Assembly (NCBI GenBank): GCA_010365215.1
Contig: JAAFGT010000004.1
Location: 1 to 64,000 of the forward strand
Length of the DNA: 64,000 bases
Direction: 5' to 3'
Origin: Acidipila sp.
GTDB lineage: Bacteria; Acidobacteriota; Terriglobia; Acidiferrales; UBA7541
Shown in pieces: positions 44,113-53,735 of the stretch; the first letter of the stretch is position 1, and each line of letters opens with the position of its first letter. The notes below the pieces were generated by a model. The model was not told the DNA's origin. It saw only the letters and a list, made by a program, of their open reading frames with translations, and did no database searches. The position numbers were made by a program, and so were the translations under genes.

Positions 44113-45873
44113 TTAGGGCTCGCTGGCCGCGGTTTTCGGCTCGGTAATTGTCAGAATCTGGTTGGCAGTGACGTTTTCGATGCGCTGCGCTACGCCGCTC
44201 GGCCACCTGATTTCCAAGTATTTTGCCGATTTCTCGCTGGCCAGGCCGAAGTGAACCCGGCGGTCGCTTGCGGAAAGATAACTCCCTGCAGTGCTCGCCG
44301 TTGCGTATTGTTCCTTCCCCGAGGCGGATACCAGCTTGATTGCGGCACCGATGCCGTCACGGTTGCTTTTCCGGCCGACCAGGCGAATGAGCAGCCAGTT
44401 GTTCGCGGTGCCGCCCTCATTTTTCAGCACGTAGGCCGGACCGTTGTTGGTAGTAACCACCGCGTCCAGGCTTCCATCGTTGTTGATATCCCCGATCGCC
44501 AGGCCCCGGGCAGCCCATGGCCGCTGGAATACTGCGCCAGACTGGGCGGAGACATCTACAAACTGCTTACCGGTGTTGCGCAATAGCAGGAGGGGCTGGA
44601 GGTAACGAAGGTTGGGGAAAGTAAGCTGAATTGTATCGAGAACGTGGCCCTGTACGATGAATAGATCTTTCCAACCGTCGTTGTCATAATCCATGAACTT
44701 AACCCCCCAACCGGAGTAAGGTCGGGAGATCGCACCCACGCCGGAATTTCGCGACTCGTACGTGAACGTGCCGTCTCCTGAGTTGTGATAAATCGCATAT
44801 TGCTGACCGGAAAGATTTGTCGTGACGATGTCCGGCCAGCCGTCGTTATCGTAATCGGCGAAATCCACTCCCATGCCGGCGTAAGTTTGTCCGTTGTCAT
44901 CCAACCCGGTGCCTGCGAGCAGCGCGATATCTTCGAAAGCTCCATTTCCCTTGTTGTGGTAAAGCGATTGGCGGACTGAATCATTGGCCACCGCAACGTC
45001 GATGTGGCCATCCCGGTCAAAGTCAGCGATTGCTATACCTAGAGCTTTGGCGCTCCCGGCAGCCATGCCTGCCGTCTTGGACACTTCGGTAAACCGTCCG
45101 CCGCCCTCGTTCTTGAACACCACCAGTGACACAGGGCCGAATACGTCCGGGTGGCAATACGCCCGGTACCCCGGACGGTGCTCACCGCAGTAGATGTTCT
45201 TGTCAAATGCCCAGTCCAAATAGCGCGCCACCACCAGGTTCAGCAGTCCATCATTATCGAGATCGACGAAGGCAGCGCTAGTGGACCAGCCCGCGCCAGC
45301 TACGCCGGCGGCGTCGCTGACCTCCGTGAAGGTGCAATTTCCATTGTTGTGATACAGGCGATTGCGCGGGTAGCCGGTTACGTACAGGTCTTCGTTGCCA
45401 TCGTTGTCGTAATCGCCCGCGGCCACTCCCATCCCGTACTCGATACCCGCGAGTCCTCTCTTTTCTGTAATGTCTTCAAACGTGCCGTCTGATTTCTGGT
45501 GGTAGAGACGGTTGGAATAACGCGGGCCGTCCTTGCGAGGGATGGCGCCCCTGGGCATGGGATCCTCGATGCGGGCGCCATTCACGAAAAATATATCCAG
45601 GCGTCCGTCGTTGTCGCAATCGAATAGCGCCACGCCTGCCCCCATTGTCTCCAGCAGATATTTCTCGGTAGTTGCCGAGGACTCATGCTTGAAGTGAATT
45701 CCTAACTCTTGCGTGACGTCCACAAACTTGACTGCTGCCGCGGAGCCGCCTCGCACGCCGGGCAAAGAGGCTGGCAAAGCAAGAATTTGCGGCAATGCTA
45801 GAGACGTCCAGAAAACTAACGGCCACACGAGCCGCAACCTACGCACGGCGATTTTAGCGGGGTATCGGTTCAT
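44113..45873 (-). CDS. CRTAC1 family protein (FG-GAP/VCBS, ASPIC/UnbV)
   Basis: 586 residues. A signal peptide (LVFWTSLALPQILALPASLPG) precedes FG-GAP blades with calcium-type loops (DCDNDGRLDIF, DYDNDGNEDLY, DFDRDGHIDVA, DINNDGSLDAV) and a C-terminal ASPIC/UnbV domain ([33 protein letters not shown]). Its promoter faces the second GH43 gene and the operator at 45901 lies 28 bp upstream, so it may be sugar-regulated. This links a CRTAC1 protein of unknown function with polysaccharide breakdown. Confidence 0.92.
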   Translation of the reverse strand: MNRYPAKIAVRRLRLVWPLVFWTSLALPQILALPASLPGVRGGSAAAVKFVDVTQELGIHFKHESSATTEKYLLETMGAGVALFDCDNDGRLDIFFVNGARIEDPMPRGAIPRKDGPRYSNRLYHQKSDGTFEDITEKRGLAGIEYGMGVAAGDYDNDGNEDLYVTGYPRNRLYHNNGNCTFTEVSDAAGVAGAGWSTSAAFVDLDNDGLLNLVVARYLDWAFDKNIYCGEHRPGYRAYCHPDVFGPVSLVVFKNEGGGRFTEVSKTAGMAAGSAKALGIAIADFDRDGHIDVAVANDSVRQSLYHNKGNGAFEDIALLAGTGLDDNGQTYAGMGVDFADYDNDGWPDIVTTNLSGQQYAIYHNSGDGTFTYESRNSGVGAISRPYSGWGVKFMDYDNDGWKDLFIVQGHVLDTIQLTFPNLRYLQPLLLLRNTGKQFVDVSAQSGAVFQRPWAARGLAIGDINNDGSLDAVVTTNNGPAYVLKNEGGTANNWLLIRLVGRKSNRDGIGAAIKLVSASGKEQYATASTAGSYLSASDRRVHFGLASEKSAKYLEIRWPSGVAQRIENVTANQILTITEPKTAASEP

Positions 45874-45900
45874 TTCTCGTTCATAAGTTGTTCGCTCGAC

Positions 45901-45914
45901 TGTAACCGCTTACA
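45901..45914. promoter_or_regulatory. LacI-type operator, near-perfect
   Basis: TGTAACCGCTTACA has a central CG and one mismatched pair between its arms. It fits the core TGTAAnCGnTTACA of the site at 42920. It lies between the divergent CRTAC1 and GH43 genes, 28 bp from the former start, and could control both. Confidence 0.65.
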
Positions 45915-45951
45915 ATATTCCATGCCCTTCGTTTTTAGGATATTCCCTTCT

Positions 45952-47814
45952 ATGGAAACGAAAAAGATCATAGGTTTTAGAATGGTTCATTGGCGGTCAC
46001 TTGCCAGGCTTCTCTTCGCGACCGCCACACTCGTTTTGAGCAGCTGCGGCACGGGCAGTTACGTGCCGGCTCCTCCGCCGCCTCCTCCACCATCTGCAAA
46101 CACCTTCACCAATCCTCTGATGATTCAGATTCCCATAGGCGGCACGGTGCAGGATTGCCCAGACCCCTCCATCATCCGGGGACAACAACCCAATGACACA
46201 TACTGGTATATCTACTGCACCACCGATCCCTTGAACGACTCCGACAAAGATGCCCTGGGAAATTTCAACTTTCATCTGATCACGATGCACAAATCCTCAG
46301 ACCTTGTGCATTGGACCTATGTGGGCGACGTATTCAGCTTGCGCCCAGGCTGGGTGGCACCCAGTGCCGGACTGTGGGCTCCGGCAATCAAGTTTTTCAA
46401 CAACAAATACTTTCTGTACTACGCGGCTTCCGACACCAGCCTCCCGGGCGGAGGCGCGGCCATCGGAGTCGCTACGAGTATGAGCCCCACCGGACCATGG
46501 ATTGATAGCGGGGCGCCCGTGGTAATGCCTGAGGATAACTCCTGTTGTCCGGGCACGCGGCGGGCGGCTATCGATCCGGAAGTCATACAGGCTAGCGGCA
46601 AGAACTACATTTATTTCGGCAGTTTCAACGGCGGAATTTCTGCTCGCACGCTTTCCGCGGATGGTCTGACGTCCGATCCTGCCAGCGAAAAGCCTATCAC
46701 CATCGATAATCGCTACGAAGCCGCTAATATTGTGCTCCACGGCGGATTCTACTATCTCTTCGTTTCCGCGTCGAACTGCTGCAATGGGCCGCTCACCGGG
46801 TACGCTGTATTCGCAGGCCGGTCGCCAAATCCCCTGGGACCATTCCTCGATAGCCAGAACATCTCATTGCTTGATAGCCGCGTGGGTGGCACTCCCGTGC
46901 TGCGCATGAACGGCAACCGCTGGGTTGGGCCGGGCCACAATGCAGCATTTCAGGACCTGGCCGGGCAGGATTGGTTTGTGTACCACGCCGTCGATCGTGC
47001 TGCGCCTTTTTTTGCAGGCGCGGTGGGATTAACCAAGCGCCCAGGAATGCTGGACGCACTCGACTGGGTGAATGGATGGCCGGTGGTACGCGGCGGATTC
47101 GGACCTTCCGAGCTGCCACAACCCGCCCCGGCGGCGCAACCGGGGGATAAGAATCTGTACACCCCCACATTTGCAGCGCCGGACCAGCCGGGTCCGTTGA
47201 TGAGCTCTTTTTCCGATGAGTTCGACAGCTCCACGCTCAGCCCGCAGTGGACCTGGGTGCGCGCGCCAGCCGCGGGAACTTTTGGCCTTACCGGCCAGAG
47301 TTTTCGTTTTGATACGCAGAACGCTGATCTTTTTGTGGACAGCAATAACGCCTCAGTGCTTATCGAAGACCCGCCAAGCGGCGACTACGTCGTCGAGACT
47401 CGCGTAAACTTGAATGTTCCGGCTACTGGATGCTGCCAGAATTTTGTGCAGGCGGGCTTAGTGGTCTACGGAGACGACGACAATTACATCAAGCTCGTCA
47501 ATGTATCGATTTTCGATACCCGGCAAACTGAATTCGCCAAAGAACTTGCTCCGGTGCCCAGCGGGTACCCGCGCTATGGAAGCACGCTGGCAGGGCCGCC
47601 CGCGGATTGGACTTGGCTGCGCATCGTAAAGCGCACGGCCGCCGTTGGAGAGACCTACACCGCTTATAGCAGCAACGATGGACTGACCTGGGTGCGCGGC
47701 GGTACCTGGACGCACAATCTGGGATCGAGCGCGCGCATTGGTCTGGTTTCCATGGGCGGGCCAGGGTTCACTGCGCAGTTTGATTACCTCCATGTGAGCG
47801 GCTTGGCGCCGTAA
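45952..47814 (+). CDS. GH43 lipoprotein, arabinanase/arabinofuranosidase-like
   Basis: About 620 residues. A lipoprotein-type signal (LLFATATLVLSSCG, Cys32) and a polyproline linker precede a GH43 propeller with base Asp71 (DCPDPSII), Asp208 (AAIDPEVI) and acid Glu256 (NRYEAANIV). A C-terminal ConA-like domain (about 420-620; SFSDEFDSSTLSPQWTWVR, GDDDNYIKLVN) follows, as in endo-arabinanase-type enzymes. It is likely anchored at the cell surface or periplasm. ATG 45952 leaves room for the operator at 45901; ATGs at 45922 and 45982 are alternatives. Confidence 0.88.
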   Translation: METKKIIGFRMVHWRSLARLLFATATLVLSSCGTGSYVPAPPPPPPPSANTFTNPLMIQIPIGGTVQDCPDPSIIRGQQPNDTYWYIYCTTDPLNDSDKDALGNFNFHLITMHKSSDLVHWTYVGDVFSLRPGWVAPSAGLWAPAIKFFNNKYFLYYAASDTSLPGGGAAIGVATSMSPTGPWIDSGAPVVMPEDNSCCPGTRRAAIDPEVIQASGKNYIYFGSFNGGISARTLSADGLTSDPASEKPITIDNRYEAANIVLHGGFYYLFVSASNCCNGPLTGYAVFAGRSPNPLGPFLDSQNISLLDSRVGGTPVLRMNGNRWVGPGHNAAFQDLAGQDWFVYHAVDRAAPFFAGAVGLTKRPGMLDALDWVNGWPVVRGGFGPSELPQPAPAAQPGDKNLYTPTFAAPDQPGPLMSSFSDEFDSSTLSPQWTWVRAPAAGTFGLTGQSFRFDTQNADLFVDSNNASVLIEDPPSGDYVVETRVNLNVPATGCCQNFVQAGLVVYGDDDNYIKLVNVSIFDTRQTEFAKELAPVPSGYPRYGSTLAGPPADWTWLRIVKRTAAVGETYTAYSSNDGLTWVRGGTWTHNLGSSARIGLVSMGGPGFTAQFDYLHVSGLAP

Positions 47815-47877
47815 CGAGATTTGGACTAAATTTTCGGGTTCTTTTCGCGACGGGAAATCACAGCTCGCTCGGCAGCT

Positions 47878-49713
47878 TCAGCGATGCCTGTCCTCGACGA
47901 CGCCTTTACCCTCTTCTACGGTAAAGATCCGGTTCAGTCCAGGCACGAGAACAACCTCGTCTTTACCACTCGGCCAACGAATGACCAGTTTCTCCACGCG
48001 CGCCGCCTTGCCCAACCCGAAATGCAAACGGAGGTCGTTGCTCGAGCAATAACTCCCGCCGCTGATGACGTCGGCGCGCTGAGTCATTCCGTTGGCGGTG
48101 AGATAGGCCTTAGCGCCGATGCCGTCGCGCGGACTCTTGCTCCCGCCCACCAGTTTTAATCCTATCCAGTTATTTTCACGGTCGACCACGTTTCGCAGAA
48201 GAGTAAGCGGGCCATCAATGTTATTCAGCACGACGTCGATCTTTCCGTCGTTGAACAGGTCACCGAAAGCCGCACCCCTCGCGGAAATCACCGCGGCGAG
48301 GCCGCTGCCGGTCGCCGCCGGAACCGTCTCGAACCGCTTTCCCTGAAGATTGCGAAATAACAGGGGACGCTGGCGGTAGGTTATGCCCCACTCGTTTTGA
48401 TCTACCCCGGGGTACACGTGGCCATTTGCAGCAAAGAGGTCCTTCCAGCCATCATTATCGAAATCCAGGAACCCAGTGCCCCAACCGAGAAATGGAATTG
48501 TAATTGCGCCTATACCGGCTTCGAATGTGACGTCGTCAAAGTTGGCATCGCCTTCATTTCGGTAGAGTGTGAAGTAATCGTCCGAGAAATTGGTGACATA
48601 GAGGGACAGGTGACCATCGTTTCGATAATCACCGACGGCGAGCCCCATCGAAGCTTGTTCGCGGCCGTCTCCGTTCAGCGCGAAGCCGGAGGCTAAACTA
48701 TCGTCCTCGAACGTTCCGGCTCCCTTGTTTATAAACAGGTAGTTAGGCGTGGAATCATTGGCTACGATTAAGTCCAATAGCCCATCGTCGTTGACGTCAG
48801 CGAACGCAGTGCCGAACCCATAGTAGCCTTTCTGGTTGGCTACCCCGGCCTTCTCGCTCACATCCGTGAACGTGCCATCCCCGTTGTTATGGAACAGATA
48901 ATTCCGCTCGCCTGGCAATCCCCGCGGCCCGCACATGGTCGGCTTTCCACGATAACTGCAGTTGTCAAATCGCCCGCCTGCCGTGCCGGGTGCGGGGGGA
49001 TTGTCCACATCGAATTTCACGTAGCCGGTGACGTAGAGGTCCAGGCGCCCATCGCCGTCGAAATCACCGAACGTTGCGCCGGTCGACCACCCGCCCAGTG
49101 CGACCCCGGCTTTCTCGGCCACGTCATTGAACGTGCCATCGTGGTTGTTGTGGTAGAGGCGATTCTTCCCGTAATTCGTAACGTAGATGTCCGGCCAGCC
49201 ATCATTATCGTAGTCGCCGACGGCAACGCCGAAGCCCCACCTCTCGTTACCGAGCCCAGCCGCAGCCGTAACATCCGTGAACGTGCCATTGTGGTTGTTG
49301 CGAAAAAGCGCCGCCCGCGGAGGCTTCTGTTTTCCACGCAGCGCCTCGAACGTGGATCCATTCACCAGATAAATATCAGGCCAACCGTCGTTGTCGAAGT
49401 CGAGGATAGCGACCCCTGAACCCGGAGCCTCCAGGATGAATTTTTTCTCCGGCGTTCCGGAAACGTGTTGAAAGCTTTCAAGTCCGGAACTTTTCGTTGC
49501 ATCGACGAAAACCACCGGCGCGCCATCGACAAATCCGCCCGCGGTTATGGGGCGTTTCTTATCATCCATCACAGGTGCGTAGGGCCCACCAGTCGACGCT
49601 CCACCCATGGGACTCGCGGTGGTCTGTTTAGGTTTTTCCTGGGGCGGGCTGGCCTGGGTGAAGGGCAAATATAGCGTGAGCTGAACGAACCAGCAGAGTA
49701 TCCACAAACGCAT
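47878..49713 (-). CDS. CRTAC1 family protein (FG-GAP/VCBS, ASPIC/UnbV)
   Basis: About 611 residues. A signal peptide (LWILCWFVQLTLYLPFTQAS) and a low-complexity linker precede FG-GAP blades ([57 protein letters not shown]) and an ASPIC/UnbV domain (SKSPRDGIGAKAYLTA, LVIRWPSGKDEVVLV). Start ATG 49713 is set by the signal peptide; ATG 49782 has a better AGG spacing. It converges on the GH43 gene and diverges from the polysaccharide-export operon. It is the fourth member of this family in the window. Confidence 0.9.
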   Translation of the reverse strand: MRLWILCWFVQLTLYLPFTQASPPQEKPKQTTASPMGGASTGGPYAPVMDDKKRPITAGGFVDGAPVVFVDATKSSGLESFQHVSGTPEKKFILEAPGSGVAILDFDNDGWPDIYLVNGSTFEALRGKQKPPRAALFRNNHNGTFTDVTAAAGLGNERWGFGVAVGDYDNDGWPDIYVTNYGKNRLYHNNHDGTFNDVAEKAGVALGGWSTGATFGDFDGDGRLDLYVTGYVKFDVDNPPAPGTAGGRFDNCSYRGKPTMCGPRGLPGERNYLFHNNGDGTFTDVSEKAGVANQKGYYGFGTAFADVNDDGLLDLIVANDSTPNYLFINKGAGTFEDDSLASGFALNGDGREQASMGLAVGDYRNDGHLSLYVTNFSDDYFTLYRNEGDANFDDVTFEAGIGAITIPFLGWGTGFLDFDNDGWKDLFAANGHVYPGVDQNEWGITYRQRPLLFRNLQGKRFETVPAATGSGLAAVISARGAAFGDLFNDGKIDVVLNNIDGPLTLLRNVVDRENNWIGLKLVGGSKSPRDGIGAKAYLTANGMTQRADVISGGSYCSSNDLRLHFGLGKAARVEKLVIRWPSGKDEVVLVPGLNRIFTVEEGKGVVEDRHR

Positions 49714-50175
49714 CGTAGTCGCGTGAGGGGGTTTCACTTCCCCTGCAATGCTGCAGGCCGTTTGTAGGGATCTAAAGCTCATCGAAAACCTGTACTTTAG
49801 CACGCGCCGATTTCTGAGAGGAGAGTAAGGCCAGGGAGTTAGCTGGCAAAGGCGGGCTGGTGACCGACGGGAGGTCTGGAATTTGCGTTGACGTTGCCTT
49901 GTTTTCGCGAATGCGGAGACTGTAGTGGTCGTCGCAAACACCCATTGCTTCCATGCGCAATCCAAGGGAAGGCTGGAGAACTGTCTGCGCACTAAGCGCG
50001 ACGCTTCGGGCGATCAAGTGGGCGCGAGTCCCGCATCTTGACTTTTCTAGGTCGCAGTGCAAGACTCCGCGAGTTCCCGGCCAATCTCAGGGCCACAGGT
50101 AACGGACTCGAGTCCGGATCCCGTGTGACTCCTTTCGGACCAACACCGGACTTGCTTGAGCATCCCGGAGTTCCC
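49714..50175. other. 462-bp divergent intergenic region before the export operon
   Basis: No gene is supported here; the frame open from 50038 lacks any domain before the ATG at 50176. A weak promoter-like pair TTGACT (50038) and AAGACT (50061), 17 bp apart, points toward the export operon. No riboswitch or operator was recognised. Confidence 0.4.
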
Positions 50176-51321
50176 ATGAGGACAGGAAAAAACTCTATTG
50201 GGCGGAAACCCGGTGCAGGGGTCTGTGCAGTTTTCCTGGCTGTATCGCTCGTTCCTTTCGCCGCTCTCACTCCCCAGGCCCAGTCGCCTTCAGAGACGCA
50301 AACTCCTCCTTTCACCTCAATCGGCGAGACGACCCAGGACTACAACCGTCGCCTGCGTGAATTGACGAGGCAGCTCCCTGCACAGGGGCCGGGCGCGGCG
50401 ACGAGTGAATACCGCATCGGTCCGGAAGATCTGCTTGAGCTATCTATCATTGACGCACCGGATATGAGCCGCACCCTGCGTGTTACCGGAGGCGGGGAGA
50501 TTTCCATCCCGCTGCTTGGCGTGGTGAAGGCGGCCGACCTGACACCAAGGGAGCTGGAGATTGTCTTGCAGGAACTGCTCCGCCACATCTACATGAAGGA
50601 CCCTCACGTGGGCGTGTTTGTGCGAGAGCTGCAAAGCCACCCGGTGTCGGTGGTTGGCGCCGTCAAGAAGCCGGGCGTATTCCAGATTCGTGGAGCGAAA
50701 ACAGTGCTGGAAATGCTGTCCATGGCAGAGGGGCTGGCGGAGGACGCGGGAGACACCGTGTATGTCATGCACGGTGCGGAATTGGAGGGGCCGGAGTTGT
50801 TCGTCGCGGAAAACGCGGAGCCGGGCAAAATCACAAAACCTCGACCGAGTGAAGGCAGCAATTCCGCGGGAACGCCTCCCCGAATGCCAACCCGCGAGAT
50901 CAATCTCAAGGAGCTGCTCGAGTCCACTGACCCGCGCAACAACGCGGTTGTCTATCCGGGAGATATCGTCAAGGTGGCGCGTGCCGGGATCGTCTACGTG
51001 GTCGGTGAGGTGAAGAAACCGGGCGGATTCGTGATTAGGACCAACGAGAATATTTCCGTTCTGCAAGCCATCGCGTTGGGCGAAGGGTTGACCCGTACTG
51101 CCGCCACCGGCAAGGCGCGAATCATCCGCACCAAAGAGTCCGGGAAGCGGACTGAAATTCCGGTGGACCTGGGTCAGGTGCTTTCTGGGAAGGCATCCGA
51201 TCCGCTGCTCCACCCTAAAGATATATTGTTCGTGCCCAACAGCGGCGCCAGGAGCACGCTTTATCGCGTCGGCGATGCGGCGCTTTCCATCGTGAGCGGC
51301 GTGATCATCTTTCGGAGGTAG
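50176..51321 (+). CDS. Polysaccharide export protein (Wza-like, SLBB)
   Basis: 381 residues with a signal peptide (GVCAVFLAVSLVPFAALTPQAQ). The Poly_export domain (EYRIGPEDLLELSIIDAPDMSRTLRVTGGGEISIPLLG) precedes two SLBB domains (HPVSVVGAVKKPGVFQI; IVYVVGEVKKPGGFVI). It forms the outer-membrane or periplasmic channel for capsule or exopolysaccharide. No lipobox is evident, unlike E. coli Wza. GGAG 5 nt before ATG 50176 sets the start. The kinase gene follows one base after the stop. Confidence 0.93.
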   Translation: MRTGKNSIGRKPGAGVCAVFLAVSLVPFAALTPQAQSPSETQTPPFTSIGETTQDYNRRLRELTRQLPAQGPGAATSEYRIGPEDLLELSIIDAPDMSRTLRVTGGGEISIPLLGVVKAADLTPRELEIVLQELLRHIYMKDPHVGVFVRELQSHPVSVVGAVKKPGVFQIRGAKTVLEMLSMAEGLAEDAGDTVYVMHGAELEGPELFVAENAEPGKITKPRPSEGSNSAGTPPRMPTREINLKELLESTDPRNNAVVYPGDIVKVARAGIVYVVGEVKKPGGFVIRTNENISVLQAIALGEGLTRTAATGKARIIRTKESGKRTEIPVDLGQVLSGKASDPLLHPKDILFVPNSGARSTLYRVGDAALSIVSGVIIFRR

Positions 51322-51322
51322 T

Positions 51323-53680
51323 GTGAACGAGGAAGCAAATCTCGCGCGCCGCGATCCAGTAATCGGCACGCTAACCCGGCGGGCGGCGACTGCGGTCGCT
51401 CCGATTGAGCTCAGCGACACGGAGGAATCACCCGATCTGCTCGCCTACTGGCGAACCATCCGCAAGCACCGCGGGACCATCCTCATCATCCTCGTAATCG
51501 TTTTTGCCGTCGCTTTGATCGGCACGCTGAAGCAGAAGCCGATATACCGCGGCAAAGCCCTGTTGGAAATCCAGAAAGAAAACCCGGATGTGGCCAGCCT
51601 GAAAGAACTGTTCGAGCTCGAGAGCGTGTCGGATACTTATCTGGAAACGCAGTTTCGCATCCTGGCCAGTGAAAGCCTTGCACGTCGAGTGATCGAGCAG
51701 TTGCAACTGGAAAAGCTCGAGGAGTTCGATCCGCCGAAACCCTGGTGGTCGTTCGGCGGGCAACCCAAGGCCGCCACGCAAGCATTCCGCCTGGGAGCCG
51801 CGCCCGAATCTGACCCCGACACTCGCCAACAGGTGCTGCTGCATTTTCAGGAGGCGCTGAGCATTGACCCGGTGAAGCGCAGCCGTCTTGTCGGCGTGAG
51901 CTTTGAATCCACGGACCCCGAACGGGCCGCCCGAATCGTCAACACGCTGGCAGCGAACTACATCGAGCAGAGCCTCGAAGCGCGCTGGAAAGCCACGCAA
52001 AAGGCCACCGAGTGGCTCTCCCAACAGCTCCTGGGACTGAAGTCGCGGCTGGAAAAGTCCGAGGACGAACTGCAGAAGTACGCGCGCGAAAACGGCCTCC
52101 TTTTCCTCGAATCCGAAAAAGGAAAAGTAGAAAACATCTTCGATGAGCGCCTGCGTCAGTTGCAGGAGGAGCTCACTCGCGCCCAGGCCGCGCGATTCGA
52201 AAAGGAATCGTTCTACCGGCTCGTCCAGACTGGCGACTACGTTTCTCTTCCGGGGATTGCTGAAAACAAGCTCATCCAGGATCTCGCTGTGCGCCTGGCC
52301 GACCTTCGCCGCGAACACGCGTTGCTCTCCACCACCTTCAACCCCGAATATCCCAAGGTGAAGCAGCTCCAAAGCCAGATTGACGAGGTGGAGGGAATCC
52401 TCACCAAGGAGTGGCAGCATACCGCCGAACGCATCACGAACGAGTACATTGCCGCGGAGAAGCGCGAAGGTTTCGTGCGCGCGGCGTTCGAGCAGCAGGA
52501 GAAACAGGCCAACCAGATTGCCGAACGCTCCGTGCAGTACAACATCCTCAAGCGCGAGGCGGATACGAATAAGCAACTATTCGACGGCCTGCTGCAACGA
52601 TTGAAAGAAGCAGGCGTTTCAGCCGGCCTCAAGGCCAGCAACGTCCGCATCGTCGACCCCGCGGAGCCGCCGCGAAAACCCGTCAAGCCGCGCATCCTCC
52701 TCAATCTCTCGCTGGCCTTGCTCTTCGGCCTGGCGTTTGGCGTGGGCGCGGCGTTCCTCCAGGAACACCTGGACAATACTCTGAAGACCTCGGAAGACGT
52801 GAGCCGCTTCATCCAATTGCCCACTTTGGCGATGATTCCCTCGGTGGAGTCGTTGAACGGGCATTCCATGAGAGCGTACGGCTTCCAGGAGCGCATGAAG
52901 CTGCTCTCCAACGGCAACGGCCAGCAGCATAATCCCCGGCGGTCTCCGACGCAGTGGTACAGGATCGACTCGCCAGAAATGGAACACTCGGTGTTGTCGG
53001 AGGCATTCCGCGGTTTGCGCACCTCTGTGCTGCTGTCTTCCGGGGCGCACCCGCCACGCACTTTGATTGTCAGCAGCGCGCAGCCCACCGAAGGCAAGAC
53101 CACGGTCTCCACCAACTTGGCCATCTCCCTCTCCCAGCTGCGCCACAAGGTCCTCATCATCGACGGGGACATGCGCCGTCCTGCGCTTCAAAAGGTGTTT
53201 AATTTGCCGGAGTCTCCCGGTCTGGTGAATTACCTGACCGGGGAGCAGGGCTGGCGCGACGTCGTGCAGCCAACCACCGTTCCGGGTCTCAGTGCAATTG
53301 TCACCGGACAGATCCCCTTCAACCCGGCCGAGTTGCTCTCCCTGGAGCGCATGCGCTCACTGATTCTGGAGGCAGCCGATGAATACAATTTCGTCTTGCT
53401 GGATTCGCCGCCGCTGGTAAACGTCGCGGACAGTCGCATCCTCTCCACAATGGTCGAGGGCGTGATCCTGGTGGTGCGCGCGGGTTCTACGCCCCGCGAT
53501 CTCGTCCAGCGGGCACGGGTTTACACCAGCAGTGTAGGAGCAAACGTTTTCGGAGTCGTGCTCAACAATCTCGACATCCGCGAGGACGATTCCGAATATA
53601 AATACTATCGGGCTGGCAATTACGGCCCGCGCCAAGATTCCACAGGCCCAGGTAAGGATGCGGAGCTGAGCGGCCGCTGA
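51323..53680 (+). CDS. Wzc-like polysaccharide co-polymerase / tyrosine autokinase
   Basis: 785 residues. A Wzz-type chain-length domain with TM1 (TILIILVIVFAVALIGTL), a long coiled coil (about 220-420), a GNVR-like region and TM2 (ILLNLSLALLFGLAFGVGAAF) lead to a cytoplasmic BY-kinase. Walker A QPTEGKTT is near 590, Walker A' IIDGDMRRP near 612 and Walker B FVLLDSPP near 690. The C-terminus has a short Tyr cluster (SEYKYYRAGNYG), the expected autophosphorylation site. It controls assembly and export with the Wza-like protein. GTG start with GGAGG 4 nt upstream. Confidence 0.95.
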   Translation: MNEEANLARRDPVIGTLTRRAATAVAPIELSDTEESPDLLAYWRTIRKHRGTILIILVIVFAVALIGTLKQKPIYRGKALLEIQKENPDVASLKELFELESVSDTYLETQFRILASESLARRVIEQLQLEKLEEFDPPKPWWSFGGQPKAATQAFRLGAAPESDPDTRQQVLLHFQEALSIDPVKRSRLVGVSFESTDPERAARIVNTLAANYIEQSLEARWKATQKATEWLSQQLLGLKSRLEKSEDELQKYARENGLLFLESEKGKVENIFDERLRQLQEELTRAQAARFEKESFYRLVQTGDYVSLPGIAENKLIQDLAVRLADLRREHALLSTTFNPEYPKVKQLQSQIDEVEGILTKEWQHTAERITNEYIAAEKREGFVRAAFEQQEKQANQIAERSVQYNILKREADTNKQLFDGLLQRLKEAGVSAGLKASNVRIVDPAEPPRKPVKPRILLNLSLALLFGLAFGVGAAFLQEHLDNTLKTSEDVSRFIQLPTLAMIPSVESLNGHSMRAYGFQERMKLLSNGNGQQHNPRRSPTQWYRIDSPEMEHSVLSEAFRGLRTSVLLSSGAHPPRTLIVSSAQPTEGKTTVSTNLAISLSQLRHKVLIIDGDMRRPALQKVFNLPESPGLVNYLTGEQGWRDVVQPTTVPGLSAIVTGQIPFNPAELLSLERMRSLILEAADEYNFVLLDSPPLVNVADSRILSTMVEGVILVVRAGSTPRDLVQRARVYTSSVGANVFGVVLNNLDIREDDSEYKYYRAGNYGPRQDSTGPGKDAELSGR

Positions 53681-53735
53681 GTTTCCAGGATTCTGCGGCT
53701 GCCGCTTAGTGGCGTCGCCGGAATGTTCGTTCTCT

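Noticed and set aside
51428-52576. 382-codon minus-strand open frame
   Set aside because: Antisense to the coiled-coil region of the Wzc-like gene; leucine-rich but without signal, domain or ribosome site.
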